The notes beneath the pieces are model-generated. The model worked only from the letters and a program-made list of their open reading frames with translations, was not told the DNA's origin and ran no database searches. From Trichococcus collinsii (GTDB taxonomy: Bacteria; Bacillota; Bacilli; Lactobacillales; Aerococcaceae), in assembly GCF_900107505.1 (NCBI RefSeq), contig NZ_FNQH01000002.1:434001-498000 (forward strand): 64,000 bases of DNA, given 5' to 3'. Positions 10,135-17,283 of the stretch are shown here, in pieces (position 1 is the first letter of the stretch; the number at the start of each line of letters is the position of its first letter). Made by a program: the position numbers and the translations under genes.

Positions 10135-10674
10135 ATGACAACCCCACAACTCTTTTCACGTGACGCCGCACTCCGGTTGGAACCGGTCGAGAGCATGGAA
10201 CAAATCAATGAACTGTCGCGCTTGGCCGACATCATCTGGCATGAATACTATCTGCCGATCCTGGGACCAGCACAGGTAACCTATATGTTGGAAAACATCC
10301 AATCCAGAGCGAATCTTGAAGAGGATATCGAAACAGGCAAATTGGATTATTTTCTCATCAAAAGTGGGGGCCAATCCGCCGGTTACTTGGCTATCCAATT
10401 GCTGGACGACAAACTGTTCATCAGCAAGCTCTACCTGCTGCAGGAAGCCCGCGGACAAGGCTATGCCTATCAGATCATGCAGAAAATGGTCGATTTGGCC
10501 ACCAGGGAACGGAAAAAAGTCCTGGAGCTTACCGTCAACAAATACAACGAAGGTTCCATCGCATTCTATGAAAAATACGGTTTTGTGCGCACAGAATCAA
10601 TTGTCTCCCCCATCGGAGGCGGCTTCGTGATGGACGACTACGTCTACCAATATCCGCTCGCACCAAAACGATAG
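10135..10674 (+). CDS. GNAT family N-acetyltransferase
   Basis: 179-residue acetyl-CoA-dependent transferase. The GNAT acetyl-CoA loop is visible as LYLLQEARGQGYAYQIMQKM (about residues 100-119), with motif B in VNKYNEGSIAFYEKYGFVR. The ATG lies one base after the tyrS stop, with its ribosome binding site inside tyrS, and a strong terminator follows. It is therefore co-transcribed with tyrS and under the same Tyr T-box. The substrate cannot be read from the sequence; a small amine or a protein N-terminus are both possible. Confidence 0.88.
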   Translation: MTTPQLFSRDAALRLEPVESMEQINELSRLADIIWHEYYLPILGPAQVTYMLENIQSRANLEEDIETGKLDYFLIKSGGQSAGYLAIQLLDDKLFISKLYLLQEARGQGYAYQIMQKMVDLATRERKKVLELTVNKYNEGSIAFYEKYGFVRTESIVSPIGGGFVMDDYVYQYPLAPKR

Positions 10675-10681
10675 ACAACAG

Positions 10682-10725
10682 AAATAGAGGACAGCTGAAC
10701 ATTTGCTCAGCTGTCCTCTATTTTT
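10682..10725 (+). terminator. Terminator of tyrS operon
   Basis: Perfect 17-bp stem (10682-10698 with 10707-10723), 8-base loop, followed by a run of T's. It ends the tyrS-acetyltransferase transcript. Confidence 0.92.
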
Positions 10726-10734
10726 TTACGCTTC

Positions 10735-10917
10735 CTAATTCGACCACTCTTTCGGGCTCCATATCCGCCCATCAAGTTCGCCCTCCATCTGTTCCATCCG
10801 TTGATGCTGTTCTTGGAAGAGTTTTTTCGTTTCCTGGAAAAGTGCTTTTTGCCGATAATCCTTGCTCGCTTCCACTAAATGATCCAGCTGTTCTTGCACC
10901 CAATGTTCAGTCTCCAT
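10735..10917 (-). CDS. Hypothetical 60-residue protein
   Basis: Small, charged, mostly helical protein that begins METEHWVQEQLDHLVEASKD and ends IWSPKEWSN. I recognise no family. A longer frame reaches 10977, but GTGGAGGACGATA before the ATG at 10917 sets the start and leaves a 20-base gap after the oxidoreductase gene. It is probably the second gene of that two-gene operon. The frequent Gln, Glu and Lys and regular heptad-like spacing suggest a coiled coil. A non-coding shadow is unlikely because of the good ribosome binding site and position. Confidence 0.65.
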   Translation of the reverse strand: METEHWVQEQLDHLVEASKDYRQKALFQETKKLFQEQHQRMEQMEGELDGRIWSPKEWSN

Positions 10918-10937
10918 TATCGTCCTCCACTTTACCT

Positions 10938-11642
10938 TTATCCAAGCTGATTGCCTTCCATCTGTGCCAACGTCCACGCCAGATCATCCAAATGCTCACG
11001 GTTGTCCTCCAAAACGGCAAGCAGATGCTCCACCAGTTGCTGATCCGCTTCGGAAAGCCCCGCTTTCCCGAGCGACTGTAGCTGGAGTTTGAACCAATTT
11101 TCCGATGCCGTCAGACTGGCATCGTTCTCTTTGGACAAATATTGCTGATAGCTGATCAGCAATTCTTTCTTCTTGCTGTCACTTAGATAATCGAATTTCG
11201 AAACGACGAGCGTCGGCAAGTACACCATGCTGCACTTACTTGCCATCGCTTGAAACGGCCGGGTCAGTTCCGAAATCGTGAAGCCTTCCCTGCCCCCCGC
11301 TTGGTATTCGCGTTCATTCACACCCAGGGCCAGAACGAGACCGAATTCTTTCCCCGCCAGCCTGCTGCCTTCAGATCCATAAGCGAAACCTTCAGTCAGC
11401 ACGACATCCTGCCATTGCTTCAACAAAGCAGGCGAACTGTACCAATAGAACGGGAATTGGAAGATGATGCGGTCATACTGGAGCAATTGCTGTTGTTCGG
11501 CCTCTCGATCGATCTGGCCATCCGGATAAACCGATTCGAGATGGTGCCAAGTCACCCCTTCAGCCGGAAGACTTTCCCACAGAAACCTTTGCGTATTCGA
11601 ATCAGCCAGCGTCGGGTGGCTGACTATGATCAATGTTTGCAT
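10938..11642 (-). CDS. Flavodoxin-fold NAD(P)H-dependent oxidoreductase
   Basis: Cytoplasmic FMN/FAD quinone reductase of the MdaB/KefF/YwrO type. The first 180 residues form the flavodoxin-like domain: LIIVSHPTLADSNTQRFL near the start, the FPFYWYSSPALLKQWQD motif (about 63-79) and LALGVNEREYQAGG (about 105-118). Residues 180-234 are an extra helical tail rich in Leu and Glu, longer than usual in the family. It probably detoxifies quinones or supplies reduced flavin. A promoter lies upstream at 11679-11707. Confidence 0.85.
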   Translation of the reverse strand: MQTLIIVSHPTLADSNTQRFLWESLPAEGVTWHHLESVYPDGQIDREAEQQQLLQYDRIIFQFPFYWYSSPALLKQWQDVVLTEGFAYGSEGSRLAGKEFGLVLALGVNEREYQAGGREGFTISELTRPFQAMASKCSMVYLPTLVVSKFDYLSDSKKKELLISYQQYLSKENDASLTASENWFKLQLQSLGKAGLSEADQQLVEHLLAVLEDNREHLDDLAWTLAQMEGNQLG

Positions 11643-11678
11643 CCTTTCACCTCATTTACTCAATAGTTCTTCATCCGC

Positions 11679-11707
11679 ATCATAACAAGCTGCCGGCCAG
11701 AGTTCAA
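11679..11707 (-). promoter_or_regulatory. Promoter of the oxidoreductase gene
   Basis: Minus strand -35 TTGAAC (11702-11707), 17-base spacer, -10 TATGAT (11679-11684), about 37 bases before the start codon. Confidence 0.65.
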
Positions 11708-11736
11708 GTTGCACGCTCACTCAGCACGAAACCAAC

Positions 11737-11786
11737 AAAAATCCCTCCCTTCGCCAGCCGGTTAATCCGGAAGCAAAGAAAGGGAC
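11737..11786 (-). terminator. Terminator of the Gfo/Idh cluster
   Basis: Imperfect long hairpin with TCCCTC/GAAGGGA-type outer arms and a CCGG inner stem, ending on the minus strand in five T's (plus-strand A's 11737-11741). It closes the operon that starts at the AraC gene. Confidence 0.75.
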
Positions 11787-11794
11787 AGCTTTTG

Positions 11795-12877
11795 TTACAG
11801 GTTTTCGGTGATGTTCAGTGCCTGTTCCTGCGCCTTCAGGCATAGTTCCTGCGCCTTGAAGATATGTTCCTGCGTCATCGCATTTTCGGTGCGGTTGATG
11901 CAGTCTAAAATCATTTCGCCGAAGAACGGGAATCCGACTTCGCCCGCCAATGAGTAATGCTCCTCGCCATCCTTCGTCACCAGGAAAAGGTGATCGCCAG
12001 TCTGTTCAGTCGCAACGTTGATGTATTTGCGGATTTCGATCGTCCCTTCCGTTCCGGTGATGAACGTGCGACCATCCCCCCATGTTCCAAGTCCGGCCGG
12101 CGTGAACCAATCGACTTTGAAGATGAAGGTTGCGCCATTATCGCCTATGAGCGTAGCATCACCGTAGTCCTCCAATTCAGGTGTAGTCGGATTATTATAG
12201 TTCCCGACCTTGCTGTGAAGCACTTTCGCGTCAGTATTTCCCGTATAATAAAGGAACTGCTCGATCTGGTGGCTGCCGATGTCGGCCAAAATACCGCCGT
12301 ACTGTTCTTTTTTAAAGAACCAATCCGGACGTTTCTCTTTGTCAAGACGGTGCGGTCCAAATCCTGTCACTTGGATGACGCGGCCGATCCTGCCCTCTTC
12401 GATCAGTTGGCCGGCAAATACGGCGCCTTCCACATGCAGCCTTTCGCTGAAATAGACCCAATATCTTTTCCCGGTCTCGGCAACGACCTTTTTGGTCTCT
12501 TCCAGTTGTTCAAGTGTCGTGAAGCCGGTCTTGTCCGTGAAGTAGTCTTTCCCTGCCCGCATAACGCGGTTGCCCAATGCGCTACGTAAATTAGGCACTG
12601 CCGCAGCTGCGACCAGTTGGATCTCCGGATCTTCCAGAATCTGTTCCAACGACTCGGCGACCGCCACATCTGGGAAAGATTCCAAGTAATTTGCTACCTT
12701 TTCCGCATCTGGATCATACACATATTTGATTGTGGCACCGGCTTCGATCAAGCCGTTCGTCATGCCGTTGATGTGCCCGTGATCCAGTGCTGTTATGCCG
12801 ACATTGAATGCTCCCGGTTCTACTACCCGATTGATTTTCCCTTTCGGAGCATAATTCATTCCATCTTTACTTCCCAC
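11795..12877 (-). CDS. Gfo/Idh/MocA family oxidoreductase (variant DKTG motif)
   Basis: NAD(P)-dependent sugar or inositol-type dehydrogenase, 360 residues. The N-terminal Rossmann domain opens FNVGITALDHGHINGM, and the C-terminal domain holds QYGGILADIGSHQIEQFLYY. The usual EKP catalytic motif is replaced by TDKTGF near residue 115; the Lys is kept but Glu and Pro are not. The longest frame starts at 12895, but AAGGAGG sits inside it and points to GTG 12877, 8 bases downstream. Last gene of the AraC-linked operon. Substrate unknown. Confidence 0.88.
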   Translation of the reverse strand: MGSKDGMNYAPKGKINRVVEPGAFNVGITALDHGHINGMTNGLIEAGATIKYVYDPDAEKVANYLESFPDVAVAESLEQILEDPEIQLVAAAAVPNLRSALGNRVMRAGKDYFTDKTGFTTLEQLEETKKVVAETGKRYWVYFSERLHVEGAVFAGQLIEEGRIGRVIQVTGFGPHRLDKEKRPDWFFKKEQYGGILADIGSHQIEQFLYYTGNTDAKVLHSKVGNYNNPTTPELEDYGDATLIGDNGATFIFKVDWFTPAGLGTWGDGRTFITGTEGTIEIRKYINVATEQTGDHLFLVTKDGEEHYSLAGEVGFPFFGEMILDCINRTENAMTQEHIFKAQELCLKAQEQALNITENL

Positions 12878-12949
12878 TCTTGCAGCCTCCTTCATTATTA
12901 TAGGAAGAAGTTCGAAGAGAATTTCCTCCGAACTTCTTCATCCGATTGA

Positions 12950-13813
12950 TCAGAATAGGTTTCCGTAACCCAATTCCAACAGATAGTCACGGGATATTTT
13001 CAGACTTTCGAACGGATCCACACCGTAAGTGTCATCCTGTTCAACCAATAGATAGCGCACGCCTGAAGCGATGCTCTCTTCGATGATGTCCTTCAAAGGC
13101 AGGCTGCCTGTCCCCAATTCAGCGAATTGGATGACATCCGTGAAAGCAGCCATGAATTTCGCATGTTCGCCTTTGTAAAGCGCGTCAAAGGCTTCATCAG
13201 GAATAGCGGCAATACGATAATCCTTCAAGTGGATCAATTCCACTTTGCCTTTATAGTCCTTGATGACTTCAAGCGGATTTGCTCCGCCGCGCTGCACCCA
13301 ATGGACATCCAATTCAAATCCCAATAACGGCGCTTTTTCGCGGATGATGTCCAATAGGAATTTGCCGTCATATTTGCGGAATTCGATGTGATGATTATGG
13401 TAGTACAAAGTGATACCGTCTTCTTTCAGCTTGTGGGTCACTTCGTTCGCGTCCTGACAGAATTCCAGTACTTTATCCAAGCTGGCCATGGCATCGAAAG
13501 GCAAGATGCCTATGCGCAACAGATCCGTTCCGACTGCTTTGCAGTCAGCCACAATTTTGTCGTAGTCGGTCGTCAAAGATTCACCGCCCGGCATCTGCGG
13601 CTTCAAGGCAGCGGTCATAGATGCGATTTCCATCCCAAAATCGGCTGTCGCTCTTTGGATTTGGGCGATATTCTCAGGTGTTGTCGCCACTTGCGAGATT
13701 TCGATCGAGTTGTAGCCGATTTCGTGCAATTTCTTCAACGTTTCGTAAGGCCCTATTTCTTCAAAACTTTTTTTGATTGTTGACGCTTGTACACCTATCT
13801 TAACTTTCGACAT
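12950..13813 (-). CDS. Sugar phosphate isomerase/epimerase, TIM-barrel
   Basis: 287-residue xylose-isomerase-like barrel (AP endonuclease 2 family; IolE/IolI relatives). Metal-site segments are visible: HEIGYNSIEISQ, LYYHNHHIEF (about 150), LGFELDVHWVQRGG (about 175) and VELIHLKDY (about 200), ending with LLVEQDD. It overlaps the preceding dehydrogenase gene by 14 bases, and GGAGGAAATCATAA sets the start. With three dehydrogenases of the Gfo/Idh type around it, it likely acts on an oxidised (keto) sugar intermediate. The actual substrate is not known. Confidence 0.88.
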   Translation of the reverse strand: MSKVKIGVQASTIKKSFEEIGPYETLKKLHEIGYNSIEISQVATTPENIAQIQRATADFGMEIASMTAALKPQMPGGESLTTDYDKIVADCKAVGTDLLRIGILPFDAMASLDKVLEFCQDANEVTHKLKEDGITLYYHNHHIEFRKYDGKFLLDIIREKAPLLGFELDVHWVQRGGANPLEVIKDYKGKVELIHLKDYRIAAIPDEAFDALYKGEHAKFMAAFTDVIQFAELGTGSLPLKDIIEESIASGVRYLLVEQDDTYGVDPFESLKISRDYLLELGYGNLF

Positions 13814-14819
13814 TTATGATTTCCTCCATTTCGATTGTACGCTTTTCTTTCGACGATAATTTCATCGCATCAATCATCAGCATGGCTGGTAAGGCATCCC
13901 GGACTGTCACATAATCATCCGTATCCGCTTCGATCGCTTTGTAGAAGCGCTGGATCAAGGCAGAATGGCTCGGACCGTAATAAAATTTCGTCCCTTGCAG
14001 CGGCGTGTCCTGCAAGTGCAGTTCTTTTTCTCCGGAACTGTTAGAGCGGTAAAGACAGTTGTCTTTGATTGTGAATTTTGCCTTTTCGGTGATGACCTGC
14101 AATTCTACGCTGGAATTCTCGACATAAGCATTGGTCGACATGTAAAAGCCGCGCGCACCGTTCTTGAATGTGAAATTCGCGACGGCAGTGTCCTCGACTT
14201 CGATGTCATAATCTGTGATGTTCGACAGACTGGCTTTGCAGCGGTCGATTTCCCCACCCAAGAGCTGCATCAGATCAAGCGTATGGATGGCTTGGTTGAT
14301 GATAGATCCTCCGCCGGCAAATTCCATCTGCCCGCGCCATGGTTTGGTTGTGTAATAGCTTTCAGGCCGGTGCCAAGCAACCAGACCTTTCACTCCTGTC
14401 ACTGCCCCGACATTCTCCTCCTCGAGCAATCTTTTGAGTTCCAAAAAAGTTTCGTTGTAGCGATTTTGAAAACACACGCCTATCTTCTTGCTGCCTTCCT
14501 CTGCCAAGGCGAGAGTCTTCAAGCCTTCTTCATAATCCAAAGCTAAGGGCTTTTCCTGGAAAACATGCACACCTTTTTCGATGCAGCGTTTCGTGATCGG
14601 ATAATGCAGATAGTGCGGCAAGCAGATATGTACCACATCCAATTCCTCTTTTTCCAACATCGTTTCTACGTTTGTGTAAAAAGGCACATCAGGATATTTG
14701 GTCTTCAAGGCTTCATTTATGTCGCAGACCGCAACCAATTCACCGTTGTCGCTGGCGTCGATAGCATATTTGTGGACAGGCGATACATCTCCTAATCCGA
14801 TTATTGCCGCTCTTAACAT
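13800..14819 (-). CDS. Gfo/Idh/MocA family oxidoreductase
   Basis: 339-residue NAD(P)-dependent dehydrogenase. Rossmann start LRAAIIGLGDVSPVHKYAI, catalytic QEKPLALDYEEG (about 88-99) and the substrate-domain motif GGGSIINQAIHTLDLMQLLGG (Lys-Asp/His set). It is a different subfamily from its two neighbours. Third gene of the operon in transcription order after AraC; the upstream dehydrogenase ends 19 bases before. Likely oxidises or reduces a sugar or cyclitol, with the partner barrel protein handling the keto product (inference). Confidence 0.9.
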   Translation of the reverse strand: MLRAAIIGLGDVSPVHKYAIDASDNGELVAVCDINEALKTKYPDVPFYTNVETMLEKEELDVVHICLPHYLHYPITKRCIEKGVHVFQEKPLALDYEEGLKTLALAEEGSKKIGVCFQNRYNETFLELKRLLEEENVGAVTGVKGLVAWHRPESYYTTKPWRGQMEFAGGGSIINQAIHTLDLMQLLGGEIDRCKASLSNITDYDIEVEDTAVANFTFKNGARGFYMSTNAYVENSSVELQVITEKAKFTIKDNCLYRSNSSGEKELHLQDTPLQGTKFYYGPSHSALIQRFYKAIEADTDDYVTVRDALPAMLMIDAMKLSSKEKRTIEMEEIINVES

Positions 14820-14838
14820 CTCTGATCACGTCACTTTC

Positions 14839-16014
14839 TTATTTTCTTTGTTCAAACTTACCCTCTTCAGCGATGCGTTTGTTCAGCTCTGCCAAGTACA
14901 GATCACCGTCCACATTGTAGTCCACTTCTTTATCCAACCAAGAGGACAAGTGCATTGCATTCGCCAATGTCACACCATTGATGCCTTCTTCGCCGTTTGC
15001 CAATAAAGGCTCGCCGTTTACGATATGATCGGCAAAATTATTCAACACAGAAATGTGCTGCAGACCTTGCGGTGTAACGAACTCTTCTTCTGTGACCTTA
15101 ACGTAATCTTCCATATTGATCTGTCCCATGAAGAGTCTCATGACATCCTGCATATCCATGTTTTCGGATAGTTCAGCTTCAGGAGCAGTCAATTGTTTCA
15201 CAATCAGTTTTTTCGAATCTTCGACGATGATTTTTCCTTTCGTCCCAAATATTTCGAAGCGGTCCGTCCCGACAATGTCGTTTGTGCAAGTGATGAATGA
15301 ACCGGTAGCACCGTTGCCGAAGTCTAAGAGTGCGTTCACTTCATTTTCAACGACAATCTTACGGCCTGCCCCATATTGCAGTTTCGCGTATACTTTTTCA
15401 GGTTTTCCACAGATCCATTGCAGCAGATCCAATTGGTGAGGAGCTTGGTTCACAAGCACGCCGCCGCCTTCTCCGCCCCAAGTTGCACGCCATGCGCTCT
15501 GATTGTAGTAGCCTTGCGGTCTCCACCAAGTTGTGATGATCCACGTAGCGCGCTGCAAATCGCCGATTGCTTTTTCATCCATCAATTGTTTTACTCTGCG
15601 GTAAAGCGGGTTTGTGCGTTGGTTGAAGAAGATCGCAAAAGTCGTTTCTGGGTATTTCTTCGATGTTTCGATCAAGCGTTCCACATCTTTCGTATAAACA
15701 CCTGCCGGCTTTTCGCCCAACAAGTGGATGCCGCGTTCAAGGGCCGCGATCCCCATCACGCAGTGGTCATAGTGCGGGACAGTCGTTACGATTGCGTTTA
15801 CAATACCGGATTCCAAAAGATCCAGGTAATTATCGAAGAAAGGCAGTCCAGGAAAATCTTCAGCGATTTTAGCTTTTTTAGCCGGATCGTTATCGCAGAT
15901 TGCTGCCAACTCGATGTTGTCGTTCAGACGCTCATCGTTGTTCTTGAAGAACCCTGCGTACATGCCGCCTTCTGCACCATAACCAATAATTCCTAATTTC
16001 ACTTTTTCTGTCAT
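14839..16014 (-). CDS. Gfo/Idh/MocA family oxidoreductase
   Basis: About 391-residue NAD(P)-dependent dehydrogenase. The Rossmann loop is LGIIGYGAEGGMYAGFF, the catalytic motif is LLGEKPAGVY, and the C-terminal domain shows GGVLVNQAPHQLDLLQWICG with the usual His. Three ATGs lie close together (16023, 16020, 16014); AAAGGAG is best spaced for 16014. The start region overlaps the AraC stop, so the regulator and this gene are coupled. It is the first enzyme gene of the operon. Confidence 0.9.
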   Translation of the reverse strand: MTEKVKLGIIGYGAEGGMYAGFFKNNDERLNDNIELAAICDNDPAKKAKIAEDFPGLPFFDNYLDLLESGIVNAIVTTVPHYDHCVMGIAALERGIHLLGEKPAGVYTKDVERLIETSKKYPETTFAIFFNQRTNPLYRRVKQLMDEKAIGDLQRATWIITTWWRPQGYYNQSAWRATWGGEGGGVLVNQAPHQLDLLQWICGKPEKVYAKLQYGAGRKIVVENEVNALLDFGNGATGSFITCTNDIVGTDRFEIFGTKGKIIVEDSKKLIVKQLTAPEAELSENMDMQDVMRLFMGQINMEDYVKVTEEEFVTPQGLQHISVLNNFADHIVNGEPLLANGEEGINGVTLANAMHLSSWLDKEVDYNVDGDLYLAELNKRIAEEGKFEQRK

Positions 16015-16019
16015 TCTCA

Positions 16020-16883
16020 TCATTCTCCTTTTTGTATGCTGATTCTATTGTTTTTTCTGTAATTACTTGGTGTACTGCCCATGTTCTGTTTGAAATATCT
16101 GCTGAAATGGGCATCGCTTTCAAAACCGCATTCGCCGGAAATCATTTTGATGGATTTGGATGGCTCCATCAATAATGCCGTGCATGCTTGTGATAGCCGA
16201 TATCCCATCGCATAAGCCATAATGGTATTTCCTGTGATTTCTTTGAAAGCATGGGACAAATAAGATTTGCTCAAGTTAAGGGCTTGGGCGATATCATCGA
16301 TATTGAACGAGTCACGGTAATGCCTGAAAATGTATTCCGAAACCTTTTCTGCTATCTGCGTTTTTTCATCGACATAGGCCTGTCCTTTTTCTACGATCTT
16401 ATCCGTTGAAGAATCTATCATCAGAAGCAGCTGGACTAAAGCCAGTTTGCGTTTCGCTTCATTTGCATAAGATTGGTCCAATTGCTGCAAATGATTCATT
16501 TCCCGGATAGCATTTTCCAACAGGAGTTCATCCTTCTTGCGGAAAGTTCGAATGAGCCCATTGCGATTTTCAGTAAAGAATCGCAAGAGATAATCAATGT
16601 TCAGGTCATTCAGTAAAGGTGCGATCCAGTCAGCATCGAAATGGACGATACTGCGTTCATAGGCATCCTTGTCCCCAATTACATAGGCACGGTGAACCGT
16701 CATCCCATCCATCATCAGCAAGTCGCCGGGCTGAAGATAATAAATTTTATTACCGACCAGGAACCGACAATTTCCGCCGTGGAACAGGAATATTTCATAT
16801 TGCGGATGTGTATGGAAATCAAGGGCATAGGCTTGTCCTTTGACGTGATATCCGATCAATAATTTTTCAATGATACGTGTCAC
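16020..16883 (-). CDS. AraC family transcriptional regulator
   Basis: 287 residues. The N-terminal cupin ligand domain contains DFHTHPQYEIFLFHGG and YYLQPGDLLMM. The C-terminal double helix-turn-helix (about 185-285) has LNLSKSYLSHAFKEITG and ISGECGFESDAHFSRYFKQ. It heads the operon with three dehydrogenases and an isomerase and probably activates it on a sugar ligand. The start is odd: the open frame begins at GTG 16883, which overlaps the GGGAGG ribosome binding site, and no ATG, GTG or TTG lies at normal spacing. A promoter with a cre site in its spacer lies just upstream, so CcpA repression is likely. Confidence 0.9.
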   Translation of the reverse strand: MTRIIEKLLIGYHVKGQAYALDFHTHPQYEIFLFHGGNCRFLVGNKIYYLQPGDLLMMDGMTVHRAYVIGDKDAYERSIVHFDADWIAPLLNDLNIDYLLRFFTENRNGLIRTFRKKDELLLENAIREMNHLQQLDQSYANEAKRKLALVQLLLMIDSSTDKIVEKGQAYVDEKTQIAEKVSEYIFRHYRDSFNIDDIAQALNLSKSYLSHAFKEITGNTIMAYAMGYRLSQACTALLMEPSKSIKMISGECGFESDAHFSRYFKQNMGSTPSNYRKNNRISIQKGE

Positions 16884-16905
16884 CTCCCTCTCTTTGACAC
16901 TTTAG

Positions 16906-16934
16906 AGTATAAAATAACAGCGGTTACAATTCAA
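16906..16934 (-). promoter_or_regulatory. Promoter of the AraC operon with cre site in the spacer
   Basis: Minus strand -35 TTGAAT (16929-16934), 17-base spacer, -10 TATACT (16906-16911). Inside the spacer, TGTAACCGCTGTTA (16915-16928) matches the CcpA cre consensus at 13 of 14 positions. CcpA binding here would block RNA polymerase directly. Confidence 0.7.
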
Positions 16935-16991
16935 TGTCCTGAAATGCTTACATTTTCAAAATAATTGACCGAGAGTGCTTATTGTTGTTCG

Positions 16992-17026
16992 AAAAAACAA
17001 AGTCGAGAAAAAATTCCCTCGACTTT
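16992..17026 (-). terminator. Terminator downstream of the GH3/HAD genes
   Basis: AAAGTCGAG (16999-17007) pairs with CTCGACTTT (17018-17026). On the minus strand it is followed by GTTTTTTC. The rest of the 400-base gap holds the AraC promoter and the repeats described below, and no gene. Confidence 0.75.
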
Positions 17027-17096
17027 ACTTGTTGCAGCAGTGTTTTTGGTGATTTGTGAACGAAATGGTACATTAGTTGGATAGTCGTATCCTAGT

Positions 17097-17198
17097 AGTT
17101 GAGTTCTGATTCGCAGAAACCTGTGCCTAACACTGAGCTCAGGATTCATCACACACTGATTATAGTTGAACTCTGAATTGCAGAGGGTTCCGCCTAAG
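17097..17198. repeat. Degenerate direct repeat, two copies
   Basis: Copies at 17097-17130 and 17164-17198 share AGTTGA, TCTGA, GCAGA and GCCTAA at the same spacing (24 of 34 positions by eye). No coding potential is apparent. Origin unknown; it abuts a large palindrome. Confidence 0.5.
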
Positions 17199-17249
17199 TT
17201 GACATTACGTCACGGCCAAAAAGCGGCCGTTCTCGTAATGTCCTCTTAG
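17195..17249. repeat. Large imperfect palindrome, 55 bases
   Basis: Nested arms: CTAAG/CTTAG, GACATTACG/CGTAATGTC and ACGGCC/GGCCGT around a 7-base loop. No T-run follows on either strand, so it is not a typical terminator. It may be a REP-like or miniature palindromic element, or an RNA structure 35 bases after the GH3 stop. Confidence 0.6.
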
Positions 17250-17283
17250 TGCTCACCCTCTAAACGCAATTCATCGTATCCTC

